From Acidovorax sp. Leaf191 (lineage in GTDB: Bacteria; Pseudomonadota; Gammaproteobacteria; Burkholderiales; Burkholderiaceae_C), in contig NZ_LMPT01000001.1 in NCBI RefSeq assembly GCF_001424425.1, positions 1,200 through 61,289 of the forward strand: a stretch of 60,090 bases of DNA, in the 5' to 3' direction. Every line of letters begins with the position of its first letter. Within the stretch, counting starts at the first letter, position 1. Below, piece after piece: positions 1 to 11,255 of this stretch. The position numbers and the translations under genes are program-made. The notes beneath the pieces were generated by a model, which was not told the DNA's origin, did no database searches, and worked only from the letters and a program-made list of their open reading frames with translations.

Positions 1-262
<262 letters not shown>

Positions 263-321
263 GGATCAGAAAACCAATGGGGAAAGGCCTGCGCAGGCAG
301 ACCTTTCACCCAGCGCACCAA

Positions 322-2424
322 TTACTTGGCGCGTGCAGCCATGATGGCTTCGGACACGTTGCGAGGCGCTTCGCTGTAGTGCTTGAATTCCATCGTGTAG
401 GTGGCGCGGCCCTGCGTTGCGGAGCGCAGCGAGGTCGAGTAGCCGAACATTTCCGACAGGGGCACTTCAGCGCGGATGGCCTTGCCACCGCCCGGGATGT
501 CGTCCATGCCCTGGACCATGCCACGGCGGGAAGACAGGTCACCCATCACGGTACCGGCGTAGTCTTCAGGCGTTTCCACTTCCACGGCCATCATGGGCTC
601 CAGGATCACGGGGTTGGCCTTGCGGCAACCTTCCTTGAAACCGAAGATCGCGGCCATCTTGAACGCCAGTTCGTTCGAGTCCACATCGTGGTACGAACCG
701 AAGTGCAGCGTGACCTTGACGTCCACCACGGGGTAGCCGGCCAGCACGCCTTGCGTGACGGCTTCGTGGAAGCCCTTTTCCACTGCGGGGATGAATTCGC
801 GAGGAACCACACCGCCCTTGATGGCGTCGACGAATTCGTTGCCCTTGCCGGCTTCGTTCGGCTCGATCTTGAGCACGACGTGGCCGTACTGGCCCTTACC
901 GCCGGACTGGCGCACGAACTTGCCTTCGGCTTCTTCCACCGTCTTGCGGATGGTTTCGCGGTATGCCACCTGGGGCTTGCCCACGTTGGCTTCCACGCCG
1001 AATTCGCGCTTCATGCGGTCCACGATGATTTCCAGGTGGAGCTCACCCATGCCGGCGATCAGCGTCTGCCCGGACTCTTCGTCGGTCTTCACGCGGAACG
1101 AAGGATCTTCGGCAGCCAGGCGTTGCAGGGCGATGCCCATCTTTTCCTGGTCGGTCTTCGTCTTGGGTTCCACGGCCTGTGTGATCACGGGCTCTGGGAA
1201 CACCATGCGCTCCAGAATGATCTGGGAGTCCATGTCGCTCAGCGTTTCGCCGGTGGTGACGTCCTTCAGGCCCACGCAGGCAGCGATGTCGCCGGCGCGG
1301 ATTTCTTCGACTTCCAGGCGCTCGTTGGCGTGCATCTGCACGATACGGCCGATACGTTCCTTCTTGCCCTTGATCGGGTTGTAGACGGTGTCGCCCTTGG
1401 TCAGCACGCCGGAGTAGACGCGCACGAAGGTCAGCTGGCCCACGAACGGGTCGGTCATCAGCTTGAATGCCAGGGCCGAGAACTTCTCGCTGTCATCCGC
1501 CTTGCGGGTGACCGGGTTTTCGTCTTCGTCGGTACCCGTCACATCATCGATGTCGGTAGGTGCCGGCAGATAGTCGATCACGGCGTCCAGCATGCGCTGC
1601 ACACCCTTGTTCTTGAACGCCGTACCGCACAGCATGGGCTGGATTTCGGTGGCGATCGTGCGCGTGCGCAGGCCGAGCTTGATCTCTTCCTCGGAGAGGT
1701 CGCCCTCTTCCAGGTACTTGTTCATCAGCTCTTCGGAGGCTTCGGCAGCAGCCTCGACCATCTTTTCGCGCCATTCCTTGGCGGATTCCACCAGGTCGGC
1801 AGGGATCTCTTCGAAGGTGAACTTCATGCCTTGCGACGCTTCGTCCCAGATGATGGCCTTCATCTTGAGCAGGTCGACCACGCCGGTGAAGTTGTCTTCA
1901 GCGCCGATCGGGATCACGACGGGCACGGGGTTGGCCTTCAGGCGCAGGCGCATCTGGTCGTAGACCTTGAAGAAGTTGGCGCCGGTACGGTCCATCTTGT
2001 TGACGAACGCGAGGCGGGGCACCTTGTACTTGTTGGCCTGGCGCCAGACGGTTTCCGACTGGGGCTGCACGCCACCCACGGCGCAGTACACCATGCAGGC
2101 GCCGTCCAGCACGCGCATGGAACGCTCCACTTCGATCGTGAAGTCCACGTGGCCGGGGGTGTCGATGATGTTGAAGCGGTGCTCTGGGTAGGACATGTCC
2201 ATGCCCTTCCAGAAGCAGGTCGTGGCAGCCGAGGTGATCGTGATGCCGCGCTCTTGTTCCTGCTCCATCCAGTCCATGGTGGCAGCGCCATCGTGCACTT
2301 CACCGATCTTGTGGTTCACACCGGTGTAGAACAGGATACGTTCGGTCGTCGTGGTCTTGCCAGCGTCGATGTGGGCCGAGATACCGATATTGCGGTAGCG
2401 CTCGATGGGGGTCTTGCGAGCCAT
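322..2424 (-). CDS. fusA: Elongation factor G
   Basis: A 700-residue translational GTPase, full length for the family, that catalyses translocation of tRNA and mRNA on the ribosome and acts in ribosome recycling. The G1 loop [10 protein letters not shown] is at residues 17-26, G3 DTPGH near residue 90 and G4 NKMD near 142. The C-terminal EF-G domains IV and V are intact. The ATG at 2424 has an AAGGA site six bases upstream. It follows rpsG by 154 bp and precedes tuf, the standard str operon order. The name is secure from motifs and context. Confidence 0.99.
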   Translation of the reverse strand: MARKTPIERYRNIGISAHIDAGKTTTTERILFYTGVNHKIGEVHDGAATMDWMEQEQERGITITSAATTCFWKGMDMSYPEHRFNIIDTPGHVDFTIEVERSMRVLDGACMVYCAVGGVQPQSETVWRQANKYKVPRLAFVNKMDRTGANFFKVYDQMRLRLKANPVPVVIPIGAEDNFTGVVDLLKMKAIIWDEASQGMKFTFEEIPADLVESAKEWREKMVEAAAEASEELMNKYLEEGDLSEEEIKLGLRTRTIATEIQPMLCGTAFKNKGVQRMLDAVIDYLPAPTDIDDVTGTDEDENPVTRKADDSEKFSALAFKLMTDPFVGQLTFVRVYSGVLTKGDTVYNPIKGKKERIGRIVQMHANERLEVEEIRAGDIAACVGLKDVTTGETLSDMDSQIILERMVFPEPVITQAVEPKTKTDQEKMGIALQRLAAEDPSFRVKTDEESGQTLIAGMGELHLEIIVDRMKREFGVEANVGKPQVAYRETIRKTVEEAEGKFVRQSGGKGQYGHVVLKIEPNEAGKGNEFVDAIKGGVVPREFIPAVEKGFHEAVTQGVLAGYPVVDVKVTLHFGSYHDVDSNELAFKMAAIFGFKEGCRKANPVILEPMMAVEVETPEDYAGTVMGDLSSRRGMVQGMDDIPGGGKAIRAEVPLSEMFGYSTSLRSATQGRATYTMEFKHYSEAPRNVSEAIMAARAK

Positions 2425-2515
2425 GGTGAGTCCTTGGATGGGTCGTGTTATTCAGGGGACGGGGCAGCCATTGTGGGGCGGCGATCCGTCAATTTTGTGA
2501 CCGCCTCAACCGCCA

Positions 2516-2547
2516 CAAGGCTGCAGGCAGAAATGCCGGCAGCCTTG
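2516..2547 (-). promoter_or_regulatory. Stem-loop in the rpsG-fusA gap
   Basis: The arms caaggctgc (2516-2524) and gcagccttg (2539-2547) are perfect inverted repeats, with an additional ggc/gcc pair inside. The hairpin lies in the 154-bp spacer between rpsG and fusA and has no T-tract, so it is more likely an mRNA structure (stability or translational control) than a terminator. Its role is not shown by the sequence. Confidence 0.4.
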
Positions 2548-2578
2548 CGCTTGGCGACGAGAACGGTCGTCGATTCGC

Positions 2579-3052
2579 TTAGAAGCGGAAGTGGCTGAAT
2601 GCCTTGTTGGCTTCGGCCATGCGGTGAACTTCGTCACGCTTCTTCATGGCACCGCCACGGCCTTCGGTGGCTTCCAGCAGTTCGTTGGCCAGACGCTGGG
2701 CCATCGACTTTTCGCCACGCTTGCGGGCGGCTTCCTTGATCCAGCGCATCGACAGGGCCAGGCGGCGCACAGGGCGCACTTCCACTGGCACTTGGTAGTT
2801 GGCACCGCCCACGCGGCGGGACTTCACTTCCACCATGGGCTTCACGTTGTTGATGGCAACGGTGAAGGCCTCCAGGGGGTCCTTGTCGGGGTGCTTCTTC
2901 TCGATCAGTTCCAGGGCGCCATAAATGATGCGCTCTGCAACTGCCTTCTTGCCGCCTTCCATGATCACGTTCATGAATTTGGACAGCTCTACATTGCCGA
3001 ACTTGGGATCCGGCAGGATTTCACGTTTGGGGACTTCGCGACGACGTGGCAT
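2579..3052 (-). CDS. rpsG: 30S ribosomal protein S7
   Basis: A 157-residue basic protein beginning [20 protein letters not shown] and ending in KAFSHFRF, typical of bacterial S7. S7 binds the 3' major domain of 16S rRNA, nucleates head assembly of the 30S subunit and contacts tRNA at the E site. It lies 170 bp after rpsL and 154 bp before fusA. The ATG is preceded by AGAGGT. In E. coli S7 is the translational regulator of this operon; whether that holds here cannot be read from the sequence. Confidence 0.99.
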   Translation of the reverse strand: MPRRREVPKREILPDPKFGNVELSKFMNVIMEGGKKAVAERIIYGALELIEKKHPDKDPLEAFTVAINNVKPMVEVKSRRVGGANYQVPVEVRPVRRLALSMRWIKEAARKRGEKSMAQRLANELLEATEGRGGAMKKRDEVHRMAEANKAFSHFRF

Positions 3053-3222
3053 TTTTTACCTCTATCTTTGCTTCAGTTGGCATCTTTTCAGACACCGCGA
3101 GAGCCAATGAAGGACTCCCACTTACTCGACCCGCGCAGAACACCTGCGTTTGGGGCCACTACGCTGCACCACCGCGCCACGCGGGAGACAGCACCGAAAA
3201 TTCTTGGCAGCAAGCGCAGGGC

Positions 3223-3600
3223 TTACTTGGCCTTGGGCTTCTTCGCGCCGTACTTGGAGCGAGCTTGCTTACGGTCCTTGACACCTTGCAGGTCGAGCGA
3301 GCCGCGCACGATGTGGTAACGCACACCAGGCAAGTCCTTGACACGACCGCCGCGAACCAGCACCACGCTGTGTTCCTGCAGGTTGTGGCCTTCACCGCCG
3401 ATGTAGGAGATCACCTCGAAACCGTTGGTCAGGCGCACCTTGGCGACCTTACGCAGAGCGGAGTTAGGCTTCTTGGGCGTCGTGGTGTACACACGGGTGC
3501 ACACGCCACGGCGCTGTGGAGAGTTTTCCATCGCGGGGCTTTTCGACTTGGTCTTTTCGACCTCGCGCCCCTGACGGACCAGTTGATTGATGGTTGGCAT
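3223..3600 (-). CDS. rpsL: 30S ribosomal protein S12
   Basis: A 125-residue decoding-site protein. The open frame extends further upstream, but the start at 3600 ([20 protein letters not shown]) matches the family and follows an AGGGACG-like site. The conserved loops [13 protein letters not shown] and GGRVKDLPG are present, with Lys43, Lys88 and Asp89, so the residues linked to streptomycin sensitivity are wild type. It is the first gene of the str operon and lies about 70 bp downstream of the proposed promoter. Confidence 0.99.
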   Translation of the reverse strand: MPTINQLVRQGREVEKTKSKSPAMENSPQRRGVCTRVYTTTPKKPNSALRKVAKVRLTNGFEVISYIGGEGHNLQEHSVVLVRGGRVKDLPGVRYHIVRGSLDLQGVKDRKQARSKYGAKKPKAK

Positions 3601-3676
3601 GAATACGTCCCTAAACGTGAATTTGCTTCGTGAAAGCGAAAACGTGAATCCCTTCGGAAATTCCGAAAAGCCTTCT

Positions 3677-3705
3677 AATGTAGCAGCAAGACCCAAAACG
3701 GGCAA
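3677..3705 (-). promoter_or_regulatory. Proposed sigma-70-type promoter of the str operon
   Basis: Read on the minus strand, TTGCCC (3705-3700) and TACATT (3682-3677) are separated by exactly 17 bases. Each hexamer matches four of six consensus positions. It lies about 75 bp before rpsL, the first gene of the operon. The leader between them holds the palindrome ttcggaaattccgaa (3653-3667) and two copies of aaacgtgaat. The promoter is inferred from sequence only. Confidence 0.5.
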
Positions 3706-3775
3706 GCGCTCGGCTTCTCTTCTCTGTTGAAGGCCCATGCACCACACGCGGCACGCCCTGTGAAAGCGCGCTGCC

Positions 3776-3955
3776 CATGCCAGGACCGCCGCGCAAGGGC
3801 CGCCCCGCCGCGCTGGCGGTGTCCACCTTCCCGAATGGCGCAGCCATTCGAGAGCAGGGGCTGAGGGCCGCGGCTCCAAGCCTGCCTGCGCAGGCTTGGA
3901 CGTGCCCGAAGAGCCGCCGCCTCCGGCGGTGGCACCGAGGCCAAGCGCCTCAGGC
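3776..3955 (-). repeat. Stop-proximal repeat family 1, copy A (behind the D,D-carboxypeptidase gene)
   Basis: A degenerate, long copy. Its left part (cgcaagggccgccccgccgc) is shared with the copy behind the TSUP gene near 41670. Several nested inverted repeats follow, and ggctgagg/cctcagg motifs lie at its inner ends. It sits 11 bp past the stop codon of the carboxypeptidase gene and fills most of the 366-bp gap to rpsL. Confidence 0.55.
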
Positions 3956-3966
3956 AGATGTACCTG

Positions 3967-5136
3967 CTACTTAATCCAGAGGCGGATCGCATCCCACGCG
4001 CGACCCAGGAAGCCGGCCTGCGGGACTTCTTCCAGCGCCACGAGCGGCACCTCGGTGAGCGTCTGCTCACTCAGGGCGACCTTGAGCGTGCCGATGGACT
4101 GGCCCTTGGTGAAGGGCGCCACCAGCGGGTCGGGCCGCACGATCTGGGTGGTGATCTTGCCTGCGCTGCCCGAAGGCACCGCCACGACGATGGCCTCCTC
4201 GCGGCCGATCTTGAGCATGCTTTCGGTGCCCTTCCAGACGGCAGGCGTCGCCACGGGCTTGCCGGCGTCGAACAGCTTGACGGCCTCGAATGCGGTGTAG
4301 CCCCAGTTCAGCAGCTTCTGGCTTTCATTGGCGCGTGCATTTTCGCTGGCGGCTCCCAGCACGATGGACAGCAGGCGGCGCTGGCCCACACCGGGGAATT
4401 CACGCTTGGACGTGGCCACCAGGCAGTAGCCGGCCGCGGCGGTGTGGCCGGTCTTGAGGCCGTCCACGGTGGGGTCGCGAAACAGCAGCGAGTTGCGGTT
4501 GGTGCCGTTCGACGCCGGGGTGCCCGGGTAGCTGTACTGCTTGGTGGAGTAGTAGTGCATGTACTCCGGGAAGTCCTTCATCAGGCGCATGGCCAGCACG
4601 GACAGGTCGCGTGCCGTGGTGGTGTGGCCGGGCTCGGTCAGGCCTTCGGGGTTCTTGTAGCTCGTGCCCTTCATGCCCAGTGCCTGCGCCTGGTCGTTCA
4701 TGAGCTTGACGAAATTTTCGGCCGTGCCGCCCACGCCTTCCGCCAGGGCCATCGTGGCGTCGTTGCCGGACTGCACGATCATGCCCTTGATCAGGTCTTC
4801 GACCGGCACCTGCATCTTGGGGTCGATGAACATGCGCGAGCCGGGCATCTTCCAGGCGCGCACGCTCACGGGGAGCTTCTGCTCCAGCGAGATCTTCTTG
4901 GCGCGCAGCGCGTCGAACACCAGGTAGCCCGTCATGAGCTTGGTGAGCGAGGCCTGCTCGACCGGCGCGTCGATGTCCTTGGCGGCCAGCACCTGGTTGG
5001 CGGTCACATCCACCAGCAGGTAGGTGCGCGCGGCGATTTCAGGGGGCTGGGGCGCCTGGGCCAAAGCGCCGAAGGCGGCCGGGGCCACCGCAGCAAAGAC
5101 GGCGAGGGATCGCAGCGCGGACAGGATTCGTTTCAT
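3967..5136 (-). CDS. dacC: D-alanyl-D-alanine carboxypeptidase (PBP5/6 family)
   Basis: A 389-residue secreted penicillin-binding protein that trims the terminal D-Ala from peptidoglycan pentapeptides. Residues 1-27 form a signal peptide (start at MKRILSALRS; the open frame extends 42 codons further but that part is Pro-rich shadow). The catalytic SxxK is SLTK (Ser63, Lys66), followed by SGN and KTG (DGLKTGHT). The C-terminal PBP5 domain ends in an amphipathic helix (FLGRAWDAIRLWIK) that anchors the enzyme to the inner membrane. It could equally be called dacA; the symbol is tentative. Confidence 0.93.
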   Translation of the reverse strand: MKRILSALRSLAVFAAVAPAAFGALAQAPQPPEIAARTYLLVDVTANQVLAAKDIDAPVEQASLTKLMTGYLVFDALRAKKISLEQKLPVSVRAWKMPGSRMFIDPKMQVPVEDLIKGMIVQSGNDATMALAEGVGGTAENFVKLMNDQAQALGMKGTSYKNPEGLTEPGHTTTARDLSVLAMRLMKDFPEYMHYYSTKQYSYPGTPASNGTNRNSLLFRDPTVDGLKTGHTAAAGYCLVATSKREFPGVGQRRLLSIVLGAASENARANESQKLLNWGYTAFEAVKLFDAGKPVATPAVWKGTESMLKIGREEAIVVAVPSGSAGKITTQIVRPDPLVAPFTKGQSIGTLKVALSEQTLTEVPLVALEEVPQAGFLGRAWDAIRLWIK

Positions 5137-5265
5137 GGGCGGGAGGCTGGGGCTGGGATGGGTGGGATGAAGGGAGAAAGGAAACGGAGTGCACGCACGG
5201 GGCGTGCAGGGTACAGGTGCCGGGCTCGCCAGGGCGGGCGGCAATGCCCGCCGTGGGCGCAACCC

Positions 5266-5919
5266 TCAGGCCGTGGCCTGCAGGTGGCGCACCACCAGAT
5301 TTTTCAGAAGCGGCAATTGTCCGTGAAAGAAATGCCCCCCCGCGGGAATGACTGTGACAGGCAGTATCTGGGGACGGGCCCAGTCCATCACGGCGGACAG
5401 CGGCACGGTGTCGTCCGCCTCTCCGTGCATGACCAGGGTGCGCTCGTGGGCGTCGGGCGGCACGGGGGCCACGGTGAAGCGGCTGGCGGCCGTGCCCACG
5501 AGCACGGCGGTATCGACCCGGCCCGCGGGCCACAGCGCGGCCAGCGCATGGCTGGTGACGAAGGCACCGAACGAGAAGCCCGCCAGTGCAATGCGCTGGC
5601 CCTCGGCCGCGGGCGCCACCTGCTCGACCACGGCCAGCAGGTCCTGCAGCTCGCCCTGGCCGTCGTCATGCACGCCGGCCGTGGCCCCCACGCCGCGGAA
5701 GTTGAAGCGCACCGCGGTCCAGCCGCAGTGCACAAAGGCGCGCGCAAGCGTCTGCACCACCTTGTTGTCCATGGTGCCGCCAAACAGCGGATGCGGGTGG
5801 GCGATGATGGCCACGCCGCGCGGGGCGGCCACGCCGTCGGCCAGCACGGCGCTGTCGCGCACGGCCTCGATGGCGCCGGCAGGGCCGGACAGGGTCAGGC
5901 GTTCGGTGTGTGCGTTCAC
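5266..5919 (-). CDS. Alpha/beta hydrolase of the COG2945 type
   Basis: A 217-residue cytoplasmic hydrolase. It shows AHPHPLFGGTMDNKVV near the N terminus, the nucleophile elbow GFSFGA, a likely acid in GEADDTVPL and the catalytic His in GGHFFHG. These motifs place it in a widespread family of small serine hydrolases whose substrate is unknown. It ends 129 bp before the D,D-carboxypeptidase start on the same strand. A family 2 repeat begins seven bases upstream of its ATG and therefore occupies its 5' leader or promoter zone. Confidence 0.85.
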   Translation of the reverse strand: MNAHTERLTLSGPAGAIEAVRDSAVLADGVAAPRGVAIIAHPHPLFGGTMDNKVVQTLARAFVHCGWTAVRFNFRGVGATAGVHDDGQGELQDLLAVVEQVAPAAEGQRIALAGFSFGAFVTSHALAALWPAGRVDTAVLVGTAASRFTVAPVPPDAHERTLVMHGEADDTVPLSAVMDWARPQILPVTVIPAGGHFFHGQLPLLKNLVVRHLQATA

Positions 5920-5925
5920 GGTGAT

Positions 5926-5983
5926 TTGCTACTCAATTCATAGCTGCCGGCGCTTGACCATCAAGCGGTGGCAGCCCAAAACA
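5926..5983 (+). repeat. Dispersed repeat family 2, copy 2
   Basis: A well-preserved copy: ttgctact, spacer, catagctgccggcgcttg, a short loop, then caagcggtggcagcccaaaa. The inner arms cgcttg/caagcg form a hairpin. It fills the gap between the hydrolase start (5919) and the ferredoxin stop (6010) and lies where the hydrolase promoter or leader would be. Confidence 0.8.
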
Positions 5984-6009
5984 TTCAAGACCCAGGGACA
6001 GACGCGGTT

Positions 6010-6357
6010 TCAGCGCCCAAGTTCCGCCGGCGTGACCAGGCGCTCCACCACCTGGCCGTTCTTGAGGTGCGACTCGACGATCTCGTCGATGTCGGCCGTG
6101 TCCACGTAGGTGTACCAGGTGCCTTCGGGGTAGACCACGGCGATGGGCCCGCCCGCGCAGCGGTCCAGGCAGCCGGCCTTGTTCACGCGGACCTGGCCAG
6201 CGCCTGCCAGCCCGGCAGCCTTGACCTGCGCCTTGCAGCGGTCAAAACCCGCCTGGGCGTTGTGGTGGGCACAGCTGTCTTCGCCGTTGGCGCGGTCGTT
6301 CAGACAGAAGAAGATGTGGCGCTGGTAGTAGCCAGGCGCAGTGGATGTGTCGCTCAT
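6010..6357 (-). CDS. Thioredoxin-like [2Fe-2S] ferredoxin
   Basis: A 115-residue protein with four cysteines in the pattern of the thioredoxin-fold [2Fe-2S] family (NuoE C-terminal-like): FFCLNDRANGEDSC near the N terminus and KAGCLDRCAGGP in the middle. These would bind one [2Fe-2S] cluster. Family members of this size are stand-alone electron carriers of uncertain partner, often near hydrolase genes as here. The ATG at 6357 gives MSDTSTAPGYYQRHIFFC. No signal peptide or membrane segment is seen. Confidence 0.88.
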   Translation of the reverse strand: MSDTSTAPGYYQRHIFFCLNDRANGEDSCAHHNAQAGFDRCKAQVKAAGLAGAGQVRVNKAGCLDRCAGGPIAVVYPEGTWYTYVDTADIDEIVESHLKNGQVVERLVTPAELGR

Positions 6358-6407
6358 CGCCCCATTTTACGAACCCTGCACGCCGAACCTGGCGCGCACA
6401 ACGCCAG

Positions 6408-6559
6408 TGCACGCGTGGAACCGGCTTTGCCAAGGCCACCGGGTGCATCCCGCGCCCGCGCGGTGAGAAGGGGGCTGAGTGCCGCGGCTCCAGGCCTGGA
6501 CGGCAACGAAGAGCGGCCGCCCCTGGCGAACGCACCGAGACGCCGCAGGCGGCTCAGGA
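6408..6559 (-). repeat. Stop-proximal repeat family 1, copy B (overlaps the vanZ-type stop)
   Basis: It begins with the cgtggaaccggctttgccaa block of family 1 and ends with gccgcaggcggctcagg. The last part overlaps the end of the VanZ-family gene: the TGA stop (6554-6556, minus strand) is the TGA inside the repeat's conserved CCTGAG. The middle is a mosaic with extra inverted repeats. Orientation relative to the gene matches all other copies. Confidence 0.65.
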
Positions 6560-7651
6560 GGCGCTTTCTCTCCTCGACACCCGCACCAGCACGTACAAAA
6601 GCGCCGCATACGGCCACAGCCAGCCCAGCCACTGGCCCAGGCCATAAAAGCGGATGAACCGCCCCTGCTCCCAGATCTGCAGGGTCTGCGCAAAGTAGGC
6701 GCTGGTGGGCGCCTGGTTGAGCAGCGCCAGGTGCCAGGCCAGCGCCAGCAGCAGCACTGCGGCGCAGGCGCGGCGGGGCAAGCCCAGCGTCACCACAGCC
6801 AGCCCCAGCGCGCCCCACACGCCCACGCGCGTGGGCATGCCCATCCATTCCCAGGCATGAACCGGGCCCCAGCTCAGCGCCGCCGACAGGGCGGTCAGCG
6901 TGACACCGATGGCCACCACGCCCAGCGCGAACAGCGCCCGGCGCCCCATCTGGCGGATCACGCAATAGCCCAGCAGGCACGGTATGAGCAGACCCAGCGT
7001 GACGCACAGCAGCTCGCCGCCCGGCGACAGCGGCTCGAACGGCGCATCGCGCAGCGGCACCCACTCCAGGAAGGGTGTGTCGGCCAGGATTTCGATCAGC
7101 GATCCTTCGAGCCGCTCCAGCACCTGGCCCAGCCCGAAGGGCACGGCCGCGGGGAACAGCAGCGCCAGCGGCCACAGCGCCAGCAGCACGATGGCGCCAC
7201 TGGCGTCGCTCACGAACCAGCGCCCCCGAAAATCGCTCCAGCGGTCGATGGCGCCCAGGCGCTCGAGCAGCGCGGCGATCAGGCCCCCCGCCAAGGTGCC
7301 GCCGATGTTGAGCAGCAGGTCCAGGTTGGACGGCACGCGCCGCGGCAGGTAGATCTGCAGAAACTCCATGGAGAGCGACAGCAGGCCGCCCGCCAGCGTG
7401 GCCAGCCACACCGCGCCGCGCGGCCAGCCCGAGCGCAGCATGCCCAGCACCAGCAAGAAGCCCAGCGGCGCGTAGCCCACCACGTTGGTGGCCACGTCAA
7501 AGCCCGTCCAGTACGGCGGCGGCAGGCGGGCCAGCAGGAAGACCAGCGGGTCGATGCCCTGGGCGCGCCAGCCGTCGAACGGGAACAGGCTGGCAAAAAC
7601 GATCAGCGCCGCATAGGTCAGCGCCAGGGGCCAGGCGGAGGTCTTGTGCAC
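6554..7651 (-). CDS. VanZ-family integral membrane protein
   Basis: A 365-residue protein with about nine hydrophobic segments. The N-terminal half carries the VanZ-like pattern: FASLFPFDGW, then DVATNVVGYAPLGFLL and a helix with SLSMEFLQIYLPRRVPSNLDLLLNIGGTL cut into the family's usual order. VanZ confers low-level teicoplanin resistance in enterococci, but most homologues have no known role, so resistance should not be assumed. Its stop codon falls within a family 1 repeat. It ends the hemJ-vanZ minus-strand pair, only 21 bp after hemJ, suggesting co-transcription. Confidence 0.85.
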   Translation of the reverse strand: MHKTSAWPLALTYAALIVFASLFPFDGWRAQGIDPLVFLLARLPPPYWTGFDVATNVVGYAPLGFLLVLGMLRSGWPRGAVWLATLAGGLLSLSMEFLQIYLPRRVPSNLDLLLNIGGTLAGGLIAALLERLGAIDRWSDFRGRWFVSDASGAIVLLALWPLALLFPAAVPFGLGQVLERLEGSLIEILADTPFLEWVPLRDAPFEPLSPGGELLCVTLGLLIPCLLGYCVIRQMGRRALFALGVVAIGVTLTALSAALSWGPVHAWEWMGMPTRVGVWGALGLAVVTLGLPRRACAAVLLLALAWHLALLNQAPTSAYFAQTLQIWEQGRFIRFYGLGQWLGWLWPYAALLYVLVRVSRRESAS

Positions 7652-7672
7652 CGTCGTCGCCCCTTCCCGGCG

Positions 7673-9553
<1,881 letters not shown>

Positions 9554-9619
9554 CCGCCGACGGTGACCGGCACTCCCGCGCCAGCGGCGCCTTTCTCCTC
9601 CACACCCCAACCGGCCTCG

Positions 9620-10771
9620 ATGCGCATCTTTCACATCCACGGCGGCGGCGTCCAGGAGCTGGACAGCCTGCCCGCGCACATGCCCGCACAGGGTTTCGTC
9701 TGGATCGCCTGCTCGCGCTCCGCGTTCCAGGCCCGGCTGACCGAGATCCAGGGCCGTCTGCAGGCGCTGGTGGGTCTGCAGTTGGTGGACCTGCACGTGT
9801 CCGACCTGCTCAACGCGCAACTGCCGTCGCACTACGACTACACCTCGCAGTACGACCTGCTGGTGTTCCGCCGCCTGGCTACGGCGCACGGCGATGCAGC
9901 GCAGCCCCCGGTGCCGCCGGACGATGCCCACGCTGCCGCCGCCAGCCCGCTGCGGCGCGGCGGCCCACCCGTGCTGCGGCGCATCGACACCAGCCCGGTG
10001 GGATTTGCGGTGTTCGACCAGTTGCTGCTCACGGTGCACCCCACCGACTGCTCGGTGCGCGACGCCTACGCCACGCGCCTGCTGGCAGCGCTGCCCGCCC
10101 TGCCCACCGGCCCCGCCGAAGGCCGCAGCAGCCCGGTGCCCGGGGCCCGAGTACCCACCAGCCCGGCCGACCTGATGCTGCGCGTGGTGAACCTCATGGT
10201 GGACGGCTACCTGGACCTGCGCCGCGAGCTCACCCGCCAGCTCGACCACTGGCAAAACGAGCTGCTCAAGCCCCGCGCGCGCTACGTGAACTGGAGCTCG
10301 CTGCTGGAGGCACGGCTGTCGCTGCACCAGCTTGACGAAATCTGCGAAGACCAGCGCACCGCCGTGCAGGACTGGATCGACGCGCTGGAGACCTGGGCCC
10401 TGCCCGACACGCCCACCGGCCTGCGCGAGCTGGACTTGCTCAAGGTGCGCAGCCGCGACGTGCTGGAGCACATCGAACGCGTGGTGCACCACGTGCGCCG
10501 GCTGGAGCAGAGCACCGAAACCGCCGTGCAGATGCATTTTTCGGTGCAGAGCAACCGCACCAACGACATCATGCGCACGCTGACCGCGCTGACCGCCGTG
10601 TTCCTGCCGCTGAACCTGATCGCCGGCATCTTCGGCATGAATTTCGAATTCATCCCGCTCATCCACAAAGCCGACGGCTTCTGGTGGGCCATGGGCTCGA
10701 TGATCACGATCGCGGTGGCGCTGGTGGCGCTGTTCTGGCGCAAGCGGTATCTCGCGCGCACGGGTGCCTGA
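9620..10771 (+). CDS. CorA/ZntB-family divalent metal transporter
   Basis: A 383-residue protein of the CorA family, which forms pentameric channels for Mg2+ or related divalent ions in the inner membrane. A long soluble N-terminal domain is followed by two C-terminal membrane helices; the selectivity motif GMN is present (GIFGMNFEF) between the first helix and the periplasmic loop. A GTG at 9563 would add 19 residues; ATG 9620 (MRIFHIHGGG) was chosen as the first residue that looks like the domain. It lies 66 bp after hemB on the same strand. Ion specificity cannot be decided here. Confidence 0.88.
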   Translation: MRIFHIHGGGVQELDSLPAHMPAQGFVWIACSRSAFQARLTEIQGRLQALVGLQLVDLHVSDLLNAQLPSHYDYTSQYDLLVFRRLATAHGDAAQPPVPPDDAHAAAASPLRRGGPPVLRRIDTSPVGFAVFDQLLLTVHPTDCSVRDAYATRLLAALPALPTGPAEGRSSPVPGARVPTSPADLMLRVVNLMVDGYLDLRRELTRQLDHWQNELLKPRARYVNWSSLLEARLSLHQLDEICEDQRTAVQDWIDALETWALPDTPTGLRELDLLKVRSRDVLEHIERVVHHVRRLEQSTETAVQMHFSVQSNRTNDIMRTLTALTAVFLPLNLIAGIFGMNFEFIPLIHKADGFWWAMGSMITIAVALVALFWRKRYLARTGA

Positions 10772-10967
10772 GCGCCATCGGGCACATTCCAGACACTGCT
10801 TGCGTCGTCAAAGCAGTGGATATGCACTGGCGATTGATGCGATATCGGGCAGGTGCGTCCGCTCGCGCGAGCGCTGAGGGGCATGAATCGGAGCGGTGGC
10901 GTGCGGGGCCAGCTTGTTCGCGCAACTGGCGACTGGTCACACTGGTGACCATTTACGCAAACCTTCC

Positions 10968-11255
10968 TTAAAGACCGATCAATTTCACTACGGCCACAGA
11001 AAATATACACACCGCCGCAATACCCATCAAAAGCATCAGCAATAAGTACCGAATAAAATCTTTCAATGTCAACTGAAAGAATTTCTTGAAGATCCAGCTC
11101 GCATACATGAACGCCAGCAAAATCAATCCAAGAAGCTTTACCCACAAATAATCAGATTCCTGATTTTGCTCGCCAACAATAATTACCAGACCCATTGCTA
11201 TTGAAATAGCAAACAAGATGCCTGTATTCAGCCAAAAATTCAAGACCCTCGGCAT
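10968..11255 (-). CDS. Small low-GC membrane protein, function unknown
   Basis: A 95-residue protein with three hydrophobic segments (roughly residues 6-24, 34-53 and 70-93) separated by short charged loops, one reading KKFFQLTLKDF. The start at 11255 (MPRVLNFWLNTG) has AGGA nine bases upstream; a longer frame to 11342 lacks such a site. The gene is clearly AT-richer than its neighbours, with AAA and ATT codons common, which suggests acquisition by transfer. I do not recognise the family. The flanking gaps show no integrase or insertion sequence. Confidence 0.65.
   Translation of the reverse strand: MPRVLNFWLNTGILFAISIAMGLVIIVGEQNQESDYLWVKLLGLILLAFMYASWIFKKFFQLTLKDFIRYLLLMLLMGIAAVCIFSVAVVKLIGL

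Noticed and set aside
277..2598. A 773-codon open frame antisense to fusA
   Set aside because: His/Gly/Ala-rich shadow of a high-GC gene; fusA on the other strand is certain.
3612..3650. Two GTGAA repeats upstream of rpsL as a CreB box
   Set aside because: Spacing is eight or nine bases instead of six.
6554..7651. VanZ label as an antibiotic resistance gene
   Set aside because: Only the membrane family is recognisable; no vanHAX or similar genes lie nearby.
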